Shown: one piece after another, positions 47,005 to 56,088 of the stretch
Layout of the letters: each line of letters starts with the position of its first letter
How positions within the stretch are numbered: position 1 is the first letter of the stretch
Assembly: GCA_021792795.1 (NCBI GenBank)
Contig: JAJYUB010000001.1
Coordinates: 62,001-126,000 of the forward strand
Source of the DNA: Acidobacteriota bacterium
GTDB taxonomy: Bacteria > Acidobacteriota > Terriglobia > Terriglobales > Acidobacteriaceae
Length of the DNA stretch: 64,000 nucleotides
Direction: 5' to 3'
The notes under the pieces: generated by a model
What the model saw: only the letters and a program-made list of their open reading frames with translations
Database searches by the model: none
What the model was told of the DNA's origin: nothing
Position numbers and translations under genes: made by a program

Positions 47005-50000
47005 CTATTCAAATTCCTGCTGCAGCAGAGCCGCAACGCCCATCAACGGTATCTTCACCCAATCGGGACGACTATTCAACTCATAGACAAGTTCATAAAA
47101 TGCTTTTTCCAGCAGATAGAGATCGAGCAAACTCCACTGCGCGGAAGGCGCGGCGGGAACCAGGCGACTGCCCGCCATGGTTTGCATGTAAGCATGCAGA
47201 AATTCCGCTGAGGCGGACGCTTCCCACAACGTGGCCCATGGTTCCAGCTTCGATTGATCTTTTGGACGGCGGGAGGAGTAGCGCATGAGCGCAGTCCAGG
47301 CCGCGTAGTTGAAAGAGCGCAACATTCCGGCAACATCTTTCAACGGGGAATGCTTGGCCCTGCGGACATCGAGAGAACGCGCCGGCTCGCCTTCGAAGTC
47401 GAGAATGACGAAATCGGATTTGACGCGCAGCACCTGGCCGAGATGATAGTCGCCGTGGATGCGGGTGCGGCGACCGTCCATGGCGCCCATGTTGGAAACG
47501 CCCAACCCGTCGAGGATGCGGGTGCGATGGCTGAGAAGCAGCGCGGCGATCTCCACCGTGTCGTCTGCCAGGCCCGACATGGTCCTGCGCAGCAGATCGT
47601 AGGCATGGGCCGCCTGGGCGTTGATGGACGCCTGCAAATCGTCAAAATACTCTTTGGTCAATAGCTCGGGAGAGAAGGCGATATTGGCGGTAGACGAAGC
47701 CAGGGCCAAATGCATTTCCGCGGTGCGGCGGCCGAGTACGGCCACGGCATCGAGCGCGACACCGGCATGTTCCCGCGTAAACTCCGACGCACGCGCCACG
47801 CCCAGGCGTGCCGATGTGGAAACCGCAGGCAGGCCCAGTTCCCCCGCCGGGACCGTCTTCTGGACACAGTTTTCGTAATAGCGCTCCAGCTCCTCCGACA
47901 TCCATTGCCAGCCGTCGCCCTGGTTTGCGACCAGGCCCTGGAGCATGCAGAGCGTGGTGGGAGGGTCGCTCTGGTTGACGTACTCGATGGATCCGCCGAA
48001 AGGCGGGATGTTCGAAAAGCGCGTCTGCTCGGTGAGGAACCCGCCGATTTCGCAATCGGGGTTCAGGCCCGCCTCCGGATGGCGAAAGAGTTTCATGATG
48101 AGGCGATCGCCGAAGAGGACAGAAGTGTTGCTTTGCTCGGCGGTGCTACGCCGAGGAGACAACTGCTTTTCCTGCGGGTCCCGAGTCATCAAGCCATGCA
48201 ATGCGCTGCTGGGCGCGCCCTGGATGGACCCCTGTTGCAGCTCAACCGTGGTTGAGTTGGCGATGATATTCAACCATGTCTCGCAGGAATGCGGATCGTA
48301 GGTCGCGTCATACAAAATGCCTTCGCCGGCGGGAGACAGCACGGCGGAAAGGATGGAGGCCGGGAAAGTGTCGTGGAGGGCGCGCGCCGACTCACCGAAG
48401 GCCATGGCAACCGGAAGAAAATAGCGGTCTGCCTTTCCCGCTTCATACTCCACGTGGACAAGCAAGAAGATGGCGCCGCAGTGGTCGATCCTGCCCCAAT
48501 CTGAAATGGATGCGCGGCGGACCGCATCGGACTTGTTGCCGAACCAGCGCTGCAAGGGAAGATAGGCGGGCAGAATGGATTCCTGAAGCTTGCGCAGGTT
48601 GCCATCCAGCAGCAGGCTGCGCCAATCGGCGGTATCGGCCAGCAGCAGGGCGGAATCCTCCGGCTGCACGGCGGCGGTGTCGGGCGAGGGATGCAGTTCC
48701 AGCCAGAGAAATCCATAGGGCGCAAGGGTGACCGCATAGGGCTGACGGCTGATGGAAGGGAATTCGACGTAGCCGAGCATCTCGACGGGGACCATGCCGT
48801 CGTACTCGCTGAGGTCGAGCTGCGCGGGCTGGGCGAAGCGGGAAAGGTTGGCGACACACAAGACGATTTCGTCGTCGGCTTCGCGGATGTAGGCAAGGAC
48901 TTTGCGATTGGAGGGATCGAGAAATTTGAGCGCGCCGCGTCCGAAGACGCGAAACAGTTTGCGCAGGGCGATGAGGTTGCGCATCCAGTTCAGCAGGGAA
49001 GAGGAATCGCCCTGCTGGGCCTCGACATTGATCGCCTGATAGCCCCAGATGGGGTCCATGACGACGGGACTGTACAGCTTGGCGGGAACGGCGCGGGAGA
49101 AACCGGCATTGCGGTCGGCGGTCCATTGCATGGGGGTGCGAACGCCGTTGCGGTCGCCGAGATAAATGTTGTCGCCCATGCCGATTTCATCGCCGTAGTA
49201 AAGAATCGGAGTGCCGGGGAAAGAAAACAGAAGACTGTTGAGCAGCTCAATGCGGCGGCGGTTGTTATCGAGCAAGGGGGCCAGACGACGGCGAATGCCG
49301 ATGTTGATGCGCATGCGCGGGTCGGCGCTGTAGGCGAGGTACATATAGTCGCGCTCATCGTCGCTGACCATTTCCAGGGTGAGCTCATCGTGATTGCGAA
49401 GGAACAGGCCCCACTGGCAGTTGTCGGGAATGGGCGGCGTCTGGCCCATGATTTCCGTGATGGGAAGACGGTCTTCCTGGCGGAGGGCCATGTATATGCG
49501 CGGCATCAGCGGGAAGTGAAAGGCCATGTGACACTCGTCGCCGTCGGCAAAGTATGGGCGAACGTCAGCCGGCCACTGATTGGCTTCGGCAAGGATGATG
49601 CGATTTTCATAGCGCGCGTCGATCTCGGCGCGAATCTTCTTCATCACGACATGGGTTTCAGGAAGGTTTTCGCAGTTGGTGCCGTCGCGTTCGACCAGGT
49701 AGGGAATGGCGTCGATGCGGAGGGCGTCCACCCCCATGTCGAGCCAGAATCGCATCACTCGCAGCACTTCATCCAGCACCAGAGGATTGTCGTAATTCAG
49801 GTCCGGCTGATGGGAGAAAAAGCGATGCCAGTAATATGCCTTGGCGATGGGGTCCCAGGTCCAGTTGGATTTTTCTGTGTCGGTGAAGATGATGCGCGCG
49901 TCTTTGTACTTTTCGTCGGTGTCGCTCCACACGTAATAGTCGCGCTCCGGCGACCCCGGAGGCGCGAGGCGAGCGCGCTGGAACCAGGCGTGCTGATCGG

Positions 50001-50361
50001 AAGTGTGGTTGACGACCAGCTCAATCATGACCTGCAGGCCGCGGTCGTGGGCGGCGTGGAGGAAGCTCTGAAAATCCTCCAGCGTGCCGTAGCTGGGATG
50101 CACGGTCATGTAGTCGGCGATGTCGTAGCCGTCGTCGCGCAGCGGAGACGCAAAAAACGGCAGCAGCCAGATGCAGGTGATGCCGAGCTCCTGCAGGTAA
50201 TCCAGCTTGCTCAAAAGCCCCTGGAAATCGCCGATGCCGTCGTTGTTGGCATCCGCGAACGCCTTGACGTGCAGCTCATAAATGATGGCGTCTTTGTACC
50301 AGAGGGGGTCGGAGGCGCTGCCTGGCTGCTTCAACGTGTTATTCCTCGGGGTATCGTGCAT
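47005..50361 (-). CDS. treS: Trehalose synthase / maltokinase fusion
   Basis: 1118 residues from ATG 50361; a TTG at 50397 in the same frame abuts a repeat and is less likely. The GH13 TreS part (about 20-560) interconverts trehalose and maltose: DPLWYKDAIIYELHVKAFADANNDG, the nucleophile region GVDALRIDAIPYLVERDGTNCENLPETH, and FLRNHDELTLEM. The C-terminal part (about 610-1118) is a Pep2-type maltokinase, which phosphorylates maltose at C1; it has the kinase motif RIHGDYHLGQVL near residue 965 and ILDFEGEPARSL. The fusion channels maltose to GlgE, whose gene lies 100 nt upstream on the same strand. Confidence 0.96.
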   Translation of the reverse strand: MHDTPRNNTLKQPGSASDPLWYKDAIIYELHVKAFADANNDGIGDFQGLLSKLDYLQELGITCIWLLPFFASPLRDDGYDIADYMTVHPSYGTLEDFQSFLHAAHDRGLQVMIELVVNHTSDQHAWFQRARLAPPGSPERDYYVWSDTDEKYKDARIIFTDTEKSNWTWDPIAKAYYWHRFFSHQPDLNYDNPLVLDEVLRVMRFWLDMGVDALRIDAIPYLVERDGTNCENLPETHVVMKKIRAEIDARYENRIILAEANQWPADVRPYFADGDECHMAFHFPLMPRIYMALRQEDRLPITEIMGQTPPIPDNCQWGLFLRNHDELTLEMVSDDERDYMYLAYSADPRMRINIGIRRRLAPLLDNNRRRIELLNSLLFSFPGTPILYYGDEIGMGDNIYLGDRNGVRTPMQWTADRNAGFSRAVPAKLYSPVVMDPIWGYQAINVEAQQGDSSSLLNWMRNLIALRKLFRVFGRGALKFLDPSNRKVLAYIREADDEIVLCVANLSRFAQPAQLDLSEYDGMVPVEMLGYVEFPSISRQPYAVTLAPYGFLWLELHPSPDTAAVQPEDSALLLADTADWRSLLLDGNLRKLQESILPAYLPLQRWFGNKSDAVRRASISDWGRIDHCGAIFLLVHVEYEAGKADRYFLPVAMAFGESARALHDTFPASILSAVLSPAGEGILYDATYDPHSCETWLNIIANSTTVELQQGSIQGAPSSALHGLMTRDPQEKQLSPRRSTAEQSNTSVLFGDRLIMKLFRHPEAGLNPDCEIGGFLTEQTRFSNIPPFGGSIEYVNQSDPPTTLCMLQGLVANQGDGWQWMSEELERYYENCVQKTVPAGELGLPAVSTSARLGVARASEFTREHAGVALDAVAVLGRRTAEMHLALASSTANIAFSPELLTKEYFDDLQASINAQAAHAYDLLRRTMSGLADDTVEIAALLLSHRTRILDGLGVSNMGAMDGRRTRIHGDYHLGQVLRVKSDFVILDFEGEPARSLDVRRAKHSPLKDVAGMLRSFNYAAWTALMRYSSRRPKDQSKLEPWATLWEASASAEFLHAYMQTMAGSRLVPAAPSAQWSLLDLYLLEKAFYELVYELNSRPDWVKIPLMGVAALLQQEFE

Positions 50362-50404
50362 AGTTTGCAGGGGCCGAAGCCCGTCCTGATTTTTCAATAC
50401 TTAC

Positions 50405-50435
50405 GGCCGGACTGAAGTCTGGCCCCGATACGAAG
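50405..50435 (+). repeat. ACTGAAGT-type palindrome, copy 3
   Basis: GGCCGGAC-TGAA-GTCTGGCC (one G-T pair) followed by CCGATACGAAGC. It fills most of the gap between the glgE stop and the treS start. Same unit as 46746-46776. Confidence 0.78.
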
Positions 50436-50461
50436 CGCGGCGATCCAGGGAGCCTTGTAGC

Positions 50462-52465
50462 TTACGCCGGAGCGGGCGCTTCCGTTCCAATGTGAAAGAT
50501 GTGGGAGCGCCCCGGCTCCAACTGAATATAGTTTCGCGCGCCGGTCCACTGATAATGCCGGTCGGCGAGCAGATCGTGAACGTTAAAAGTTTGAGCCGGT
50601 TGGACGCCCAGTTCGATGAGAGCCAGATCGACCCATCCAGCCTGCGTATTTCGATGGTCAAGGTTGACGACGACGAGAACCACGTCATGTTTCTCTGCAT
50701 CCGTCTTGCTGTAACAGATGAGAAACGGCTGGTCAGTCGGATGAAAGCGCAGGGTGCGATTGCCGTGCAGCGCTGGATGGTTGCGGCGAATTGCGTTGAC
50801 GCGCGCGATGAGCGGCTGTAGATTTTGCGGCCCCTCGATGTTCCAATGACGGAGCTGATATTTCTCTGAGTTGAAATATTCCTCGCTGCCTGGCTTGACT
50901 GGCGTGTTCTCGCATAATTCATACGCGGGGCCGTAGATGCCGTAGTTGGCTGACAGCGTTGCGGCCAGCACAAAGCGGCTGAGGAAGGCGGGGCGGCCGC
51001 CGGTCTGCAACTCCTCATGCAGAATGTCGGGCGTGTTCGGCCAGAAATTTGGGCGGAAGAATTCCGCGACTTCGGTTTGCGTCAACTCTTGCAGATACTC
51101 GGTGAGGTCTTCCTTGGTATTGCGCCAGGTGAAATAGGTGTAGGACTGGGTGAAGCCAAGCTTGGCGAGGCGGTACATGACTTTGGGTCGCGTGAAAGCT
51201 TCGGCGAGGAAGATGACCTCGGGATGCGCGGCCTTCAGCTCGGCGATGACCCACGTCCAGAAGGGAAACGACTTGGTGTGGGGATTGTCGACGCGGAAGA
51301 TGAGGACGCCTTCGTCGATCCAATACTCGATGACGCTTTTCAATTCCGTCCACAGCGCGCGCCAGTCTTCGGTCTCAAAGTCCAGCGGGTAAATGTCCTG
51401 ATATTTTTTGGGAGGATTCTCGGCGTACTGGATGGTCCCATCGGCGCGCTTGCGGAAGAAGCTGGGGTGCTGCTGCACGTAGGGATGGTCCGGCGAGCAT
51501 TGGTACGCAAGGTCTAGCGCGATTTCCAGTCCATGCTGTTTGGCTGCGGCCAGCAGCGAGTGAAAATCTTCGAGCGTGCCCAGTTGAGGATGAATTGCCT
51601 TGTGGCCGCCCTCTTCCGAACCGATGGCCCAGGTGCTGCCAACGTCGTCCGGCGCGGCCTTTTCCGCGTTATTTTTGCCTTTGCGAAAGGCGTGGCCGAT
51701 GGGATGAATGGGCGGCAGATAGAGGACGTCGAAGTTCATGGAGGCGATGTAGGGCAGCCAGGATTCGCAATCTTTGAATGTGCCATGATGGCCGGGCGTG
51801 GGCGCGCAGGAGCGTGGGAAGATTTCATACCAGGCGGAGAATCCGGCGCGCTCGCGGCCGACGCTGACGCTGAGTTCCTTGGCATAGCGAGTGGCGTGCG
51901 CGTGCTCGGCATAGGTCTGCATCAGGGATTCAAGCGCTGGATCGAGAGACGCGACCGAGGCGGCGGACTGATCGGTGTCGTTGATTTTTGCGGCGAAGTC
52001 TTTCAGGGATTTTGCGGCATCTTTTTTTGCGCGTTTGGCGGCTGCGGCGACCAGCGTAGAACCGGCCATGCGTTCGACGTGGGTTTCCTGGCCGGCCTCG
52101 ATGCGTTTCTTCATGGCGTTGCGCCAGGTGGTGAAGGCGTCGATCCAACCTTCGACGGTATAGCAATATTCGCCCAGCTCTGCCACCGTGAATTGCGCTT
52201 GCCAGCGATCGTTGCCGAGAGGCTGCATGGGCACGGCGCGCCAACTGCGCTCGCTGCTTCTGCGATAGAGAAGCTGTGCCGAGACGGAGTCGTGGCCGTC
52301 GGCAAAAATGTCGGCCTCCACCGTCACTGTTTCTCCAACGACGCGCTGGGTGGAAAATTCACCGCCATCGATCTCCGGCTGCACGCCCTCAATGACGACT
52401 CTGCTTCGACCCTCCAACTTCGCTGCAATTGTATCCTTCCGCTGCTGCCTGCTGTCCGTTGCCAT
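50462..52465 (-). CDS. glgE: Alpha-1,4-glucan:maltose-1-phosphate maltosyltransferase
   Basis: GH13_3 enzyme that extends alpha-1,4-glucan with maltose 1-phosphate. 667 residues from ATG 52465 (a TTG precedes it in frame). An N-terminal beta-sandwich (about 20-130, VVIEGVQPEIDGGEFSTQRVVGE) is followed by a helical insert. The barrel has YLPPIHPIGHAFRKGKNN, the nucleophile in FRVDNPHTKSFPFW (Asp near 393), the acid/base in FLAEAFTRP (Glu near 418) and GFTQSYTYFTWRN. The C-terminal beta domain is complete. It forms an operon with treS-mak. glgB is not in the window, so a branching enzyme must come from elsewhere. Confidence 0.96.
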   Translation of the reverse strand: MATDSRQQRKDTIAAKLEGRSRVVIEGVQPEIDGGEFSTQRVVGETVTVEADIFADGHDSVSAQLLYRRSSERSWRAVPMQPLGNDRWQAQFTVAELGEYCYTVEGWIDAFTTWRNAMKKRIEAGQETHVERMAGSTLVAAAAKRAKKDAAKSLKDFAAKINDTDQSAASVASLDPALESLMQTYAEHAHATRYAKELSVSVGRERAGFSAWYEIFPRSCAPTPGHHGTFKDCESWLPYIASMNFDVLYLPPIHPIGHAFRKGKNNAEKAAPDDVGSTWAIGSEEGGHKAIHPQLGTLEDFHSLLAAAKQHGLEIALDLAYQCSPDHPYVQQHPSFFRKRADGTIQYAENPPKKYQDIYPLDFETEDWRALWTELKSVIEYWIDEGVLIFRVDNPHTKSFPFWTWVIAELKAAHPEVIFLAEAFTRPKVMYRLAKLGFTQSYTYFTWRNTKEDLTEYLQELTQTEVAEFFRPNFWPNTPDILHEELQTGGRPAFLSRFVLAATLSANYGIYGPAYELCENTPVKPGSEEYFNSEKYQLRHWNIEGPQNLQPLIARVNAIRRNHPALHGNRTLRFHPTDQPFLICYSKTDAEKHDVVLVVVNLDHRNTQAGWVDLALIELGVQPAQTFNVHDLLADRHYQWTGARNYIQLEPGRSHIFHIGTEAPAPA

Positions 52466-52692
52466 CAAAAAATATCACCCTCGGGGAAAAAGTTGTCCTA
52501 CTAAATAGAGATGCAGAATTCGCGGAAATCGTTCTGGTGTCTACTATATTGATTGCCGGCGAAAGTCTGCCGTTTTTTGGCGGGCGCTTGTGTTCCGTGT
52601 CCGTCGGCGAGTCGGAAAGCGTTGCGCGCTGATAGACTGATAGGGGTCTACCGAACGAAGTAAATCGATTGCGAAGGGTGGTTCGACGAAGC

Positions 52693-54039
52693 ATGGCAAC
52701 CAACGAAGCCAGCGACAAGAACAGCGCTGGGGCAACAAAGATTGAGCCCGCGAAGGGCAAATTAGGCGTCATGGTGGTCGGCATGGGGGCGGTTGCAACC
52801 ACCCTGGTGGCCGGCGTAGAGGCAGTTCGCAAGGGATTGGCAAAACCGATCGGCTCCATCACGCAGATGGGGACGGTCCGGCTGGGAAAACGCACCGATG
52901 GCCGCACGCCATTGCTGAAGGACTTTGTTTCGCTGGCGGACTTGAACGATGTGGTGTTCACCGGCTGGGACATTTTTCCCGGCAACATGTATGAAGCCGC
53001 CAGCACGGCGAAGGTGCTGGACAAGGACCTATTGCAGTCGATTCGGCCGTACCTGGAATCGATCCAGCCGATGCCGGCCGTCTTCGATCAGTACTACGTG
53101 AAGCGGCTGCACGGGACCAACGTGAAGCAGGGGAAGAACAAGCGCGACCTGGCGGAACAACTGCGCGCCGACATTCGCGAGTTCCGCAAAAAAACCGATC
53201 GCCAGGTGATGATCTGGTGCGGCTCGACGGAGATTTTTCTGCATCCGTCGGCGGTACACGACTCCGTGGCCGCGTTTGAAAAGGGGCTGGAAGCGAACGA
53301 CGTGAACATTGCGCCGTCGCAGATTTATGCGTATGCGGCGTTGTCGGAAGGCATTCCGTTTGTGAATGGCGCGCCGAACCTGACGGTGGATTTGCCGGTG
53401 ATGCTGGAGCTATCGAAGAAGAACAATGCTCCCGTCTGCGGCAAGGACTTCAAGACCGGCCAGACGATGATGAAGACAGTGCTGGCGCCGGCCTTCAAGG
53501 CGCGGATGCTGGGCGTTGCAGGGTGGTACTCGACCAATATCCTGGGCAACCGGGACGGGGAAGTGCTGGACGATCCGGAGTCGTTCAAGACCAAGGAAGA
53601 GTCGAAGCTGGGGGTGCTGGATTACATCTTGCAGCCGGATTTGTACCCCGATTTGTACGCCAACATTTTCCATAAGGTCCGCATTAACTATTATCCGCCA
53701 CGCGGTGACAATAAAGAAGGTTGGGACAACATCGACATCTTCGGTTGGCTGGGTTATCCGATGCAGATCAAGGTGGATTTCCTGTGTCGCGATTCGATCC
53801 TGGCGGCGCCGATTGCGCTGGACCTGGTGCTGCTGATGGATCTGGCCAAGCGGAGCGAGGAGCTGCGCGGCATTGGGATTCAGGAGTGGCTGAGCTTCTT
53901 CTTCAAGTCGCCGATGACGCCGGAGGGTCTGTATCCGGAGCATGATTTATTTATTCAGTCGATGAAGCTGAAGAACACGTTGCGGCACATTCAGGGCGAG
54001 GAATTGATTACGCACCTGGGGCTGGAATACTACGACTAG
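52693..54039 (+). CDS. ino1: Inositol-3-phosphate synthase
   Basis: NAD-dependent isomerase making myo-inositol 1-phosphate from glucose 6-phosphate. 448 residues from ATG 52693. A poorly conserved N-terminal 20 residues lead to KLGVMVVGMGAVATTLVAGVEA (Rossmann). Later blocks include GWDIFPGNMYEAAS, GKDFKTGQTMMKTVLAPAFKARML, NILGNRDGEVLDDPESFKTKEESK and DFLCRDSILAAPIALDLVLLMD, all characteristic of Ino1. The gene is divergent from glgE over a 227-nt region. The product could feed inositol lipids or osmolytes. Confidence 0.95.
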   Translation: MATNEASDKNSAGATKIEPAKGKLGVMVVGMGAVATTLVAGVEAVRKGLAKPIGSITQMGTVRLGKRTDGRTPLLKDFVSLADLNDVVFTGWDIFPGNMYEAASTAKVLDKDLLQSIRPYLESIQPMPAVFDQYYVKRLHGTNVKQGKNKRDLAEQLRADIREFRKKTDRQVMIWCGSTEIFLHPSAVHDSVAAFEKGLEANDVNIAPSQIYAYAALSEGIPFVNGAPNLTVDLPVMLELSKKNNAPVCGKDFKTGQTMMKTVLAPAFKARMLGVAGWYSTNILGNRDGEVLDDPESFKTKEESKLGVLDYILQPDLYPDLYANIFHKVRINYYPPRGDNKEGWDNIDIFGWLGYPMQIKVDFLCRDSILAAPIALDLVLLMDLAKRSEELRGIGIQEWLSFFFKSPMTPEGLYPEHDLFIQSMKLKNTLRHIQGEELITHLGLEYYD

Positions 54040-54060
54040 CCTGCACGCATCTCTTATCGG

Positions 54061-54093
54061 AAAGGGCCGCCGGACCATTCCAGCGGCCTTTTT
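54061..54093 (+). terminator. Rho-independent terminator after ino1
   Basis: GGCCGC (54065-54070) and GCGGCC (54083-54088), extended by GG/CC across one mismatch, enclose ACCATT and are followed by TTTTT. It lies 21 nt after the ino1 stop. Confidence 0.85.
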
Positions 54094-54133
54094 CATTTGG
54101 GGTAGGTGAAGGCGACTGACGGTCTAACGCCCT

Positions 54134-54150
54134 ATCGCAGTTTCTGCGAT
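54134..54150. other. Short perfect palindrome in the ino1-M48 gap
   Basis: ATCGCAG-TTT-CTGCGAT: 7-bp arms with a 3-nt loop. It lies between the ino1 terminator and a CCTAGC-type repeat. Could be an operator or a repeat remnant. Confidence 0.35.
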
Positions 54151-54166
54151 GCGAGGCTTGCGCTCT

Positions 54167-54209
54167 CCCACCCTAGCTGCGCTAGGATGGGGCACCCCAT
54201 GACATTACA
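54167..54209 (+). repeat. CCTAGC-type hairpin with GGGGCACCC tail, copy 1
   Basis: CCCACCCTAGC-TGC-GCTAGGATGGG followed by GCACCCC and ATGACATTACAC. The copy at 56031 matches through the tail (ATGACATACAC). The two copies bracket the M48/DUF1801 gene pair. Confidence 0.8.
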
Positions 54210-54337
54210 CCAGTCGGAAGCACTTTAGGTTGCACGCGGAGCGAGGCATCGAAACGCGGGCGGCAGCGGGCGCATACTATTTGTAGGGCAGCGGGCAAAA
54301 CACGTCATATTTGTGTTTCGCTGTGGGAGCTTTTCAC

Positions 54338-55471
54338 GTGCCTTTTGGAACTCGACAATTCCGGCGCTGGAACCTGAAGGTCGCGGGATTGGTATTTACT
54401 TTCGTGGGCGCGGCGGCGTGTTTCGCCGCGACGACGGAGCAGAAAGAACCTCCATGTCCGACGACGACAGCAGGCAAACCGACGACGGCGAATACCGCGA
54501 GCGCGACGACGGCGGACACTTCTGACTGCTTGATGCCGGGGGTGAAGCAGGGCAGCCTTAACGACGTGAACGCGGTGGGGCATCGGAAGATCGGCGGACG
54601 CGGAGTCGGCAACTGGTATTCCGAGAAGAGCGAAATGGCCTGGGGAGCGCAGATTGCGCAGCAGGTGATGAAGTCGTCGAAAATCGTGCGCGATCCGGTG
54701 GTGGAGGAATACGTAAACCGGATCGGCCAGAACATCGTGAAAAATTCCGACGCCAAAGTTCCGTTCACCATCAAAGTGATCGATTCGGACGAAGTGAATG
54801 CGTTCGCGCTGCCGGGGGGATATTTTTTTGTAAACAGCGGCCTGATTTTGGCGGCGGACAATGAGGCGGAGCTCGCCGGGGTGATGGCGCATGAGATTGG
54901 GCACGTGGCGGCGCACCACCAGGCGCGCGAGATGACGCGCATGCATTATGCCGACCTAGGGACGGTGCCGCTGGTGATGATGACCGGCTATAGCACGCTG
55001 GGCTATGGACTGTATGAGGCGTCGGCGTTTGCGGTGCCGCTGACGTTTCTACAGTTTCAGCGGGACTTCGAAGAGCAGGCGGACTGGCTGGGCGTGGAGT
55101 ACATGTACGACGCGGGCTACGATCCGCAGCAGTTGATTGCGTTCTTCGAGAAGATTGAAGAGTTGCAGAAGACCAAGCCGGGGTTGATCTCGAAGACGTT
55201 CGCCACGCATCCGCAGACGCCGGCGCGGGTGGAGCGGACGCAGCACGAAATCGCGAAAATTCTGCCGCCGCGGCCGGAATACGTGGTCGATACTTCGGAG
55301 TTTCACGCGGTGCAGGAGCGGCTGCGACGGCTGGAAAATCGGCGACCGGTGAAACCGGGCGCGGGCAAGAACGCGCCGACGTTGCGGCGGGTGGCGGCGG
55401 GCCAGGGCGAAGGTGTTCCGTCGTCCTCCGATGACGAGCGGCCGACGCTGCATGAAGGGCCGAGTCAGTAG
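54338..55471 (+). CDS. M48 family metalloprotease (BepA/Oma1-like)
   Basis: Zinc endopeptidase, 377 residues, probably periplasmic. GTG 54338 has TGGGAG 8 nt upstream and gives a signal segment (LKVAGLVFTFVGAAACFA). A Thr/Ala-rich linker leads to the peptidase domain. The zinc motif HEIGH is in MAHEIGHVAAHHQ near residues 185-189, and the third-ligand region is FEEQADWLGVEYMYDAGYD. ATHPQTPARVERTQHEI follows, as in BepA/YfgC outer-membrane quality-control proteases, but the TPR tail of BepA is missing. Its stop overlaps the convergent DUF1801 gene by 7 nt. Confidence 0.92.
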   Translation: MPFGTRQFRRWNLKVAGLVFTFVGAAACFAATTEQKEPPCPTTTAGKPTTANTASATTADTSDCLMPGVKQGSLNDVNAVGHRKIGGRGVGNWYSEKSEMAWGAQIAQQVMKSSKIVRDPVVEEYVNRIGQNIVKNSDAKVPFTIKVIDSDEVNAFALPGGYFFVNSGLILAADNEAELAGVMAHEIGHVAAHHQAREMTRMHYADLGTVPLVMMTGYSTLGYGLYEASAFAVPLTFLQFQRDFEEQADWLGVEYMYDAGYDPQQLIAFFEKIEELQKTKPGLISKTFATHPQTPARVERTQHEIAKILPPRPEYVVDTSEFHAVQERLRRLENRRPVKPGAGKNAPTLRRVAAGQGEGVPSSSDDERPTLHEGPSQ

Positions 55472-55971
55472 GGTTTTGCTGTTTTGCGAGTTCGCGCGGG
55501 AGACGCGGTTGCAGCGGGACGGCGCGGACGCTGTTGGACGGAGATTGAGCGAATGACGAGGCGGTGCTTGCCCTGGGGATCAAAGGGAACTTTGGCGCGG
55601 GCGGTGGCGGCCCGCATCAGCGCGACGACGGCGGGATCGTCGAGCGTATCCGGTGAGGTGAGGCGAATGTGGGCGACCTGTTTGCCGCTGCCTTGCAGAA
55701 TCTTTTTCGGATCGGGCAGGCCTTTGGCTTGCAGGAAGAACAAACTGACCCACTTCGGATAAAGGACGATGGAGAAAATGACTTCAGACGGCCGCTCGGT
55801 CGGACTGAAGCCAATGCCGAGCGCGTTGTAATTGTCGTAGACCAGCTCCAGCGCCGTGGGATAGCGGGCCCGCATCTTCTTTAGAATTGCCTGGGCACGC
55901 GAGGCAATCTCCGGCGAGTATTTGGCGAGGAAAGATCGAAGCTGCGCGGTTGCGCTAGCGGTTGTCGCCAT
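55465..55971 (-). CDS. DUF1801-like (YdhG-type) protein
   Basis: 168 residues, cytoplasmic. The core (about 10-140) resembles DUF1801/YdhG: IASRAQAILKKMRARYPTALELVYDNYNALGIGFSPTE, then EVIFSIVLYPKWVSLFFLQAKGLPDPKKILQGSGKQVAHIRL and LDDPAVVALMRAATARA. A basic Ala/Pro/Arg tail follows. Function is unknown. The last 7 nt overlap the convergent M48 gene. Confidence 0.75.
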   Translation of the reverse strand: MATTASATAQLRSFLAKYSPEIASRAQAILKKMRARYPTALELVYDNYNALGIGFSPTERPSEVIFSIVLYPKWVSLFFLQAKGLPDPKKILQGSGKQVAHIRLTSPDTLDDPAVVALMRAATARAKVPFDPQGKHRLVIRSISVQQRPRRPAATASPARTRKTAKPY

Positions 55972-56030
55972 AGGAATTTTCCAGAGCCTAAAGCATTTTC
56001 ACTATTACTGTAATGCGGGCTCCGTTCTAT

Positions 56031-56071
56031 CCCACCCTAGCTTCGCTAGGATGGGGCACCCATGACATACA
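56031..56071 (+). repeat. CCTAGC-type hairpin with GGGGCACCC tail, copy 2
   Basis: CCCACCCTAGC-TTC-GCTAGGATGGG, then GCACCC and ATGACATACAC. Nearly identical to 54167-54209. It ends 18 nt from the lexA stop. Confidence 0.8.
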
Positions 56072-56088
56072 CTATCCGTGAAAAGGCT

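Noticed and set aside
48691-50415. 574-codon plus-strand frame opposite treS
   Set aside because: Antisense shadow of an intact GH13 gene; no motif.
52552-52577. CGGC/GCCG plus TTTTTT as a terminator
   Set aside because: A 4-bp stem with an 8-nt loop in a divergent promoter region is too weak.
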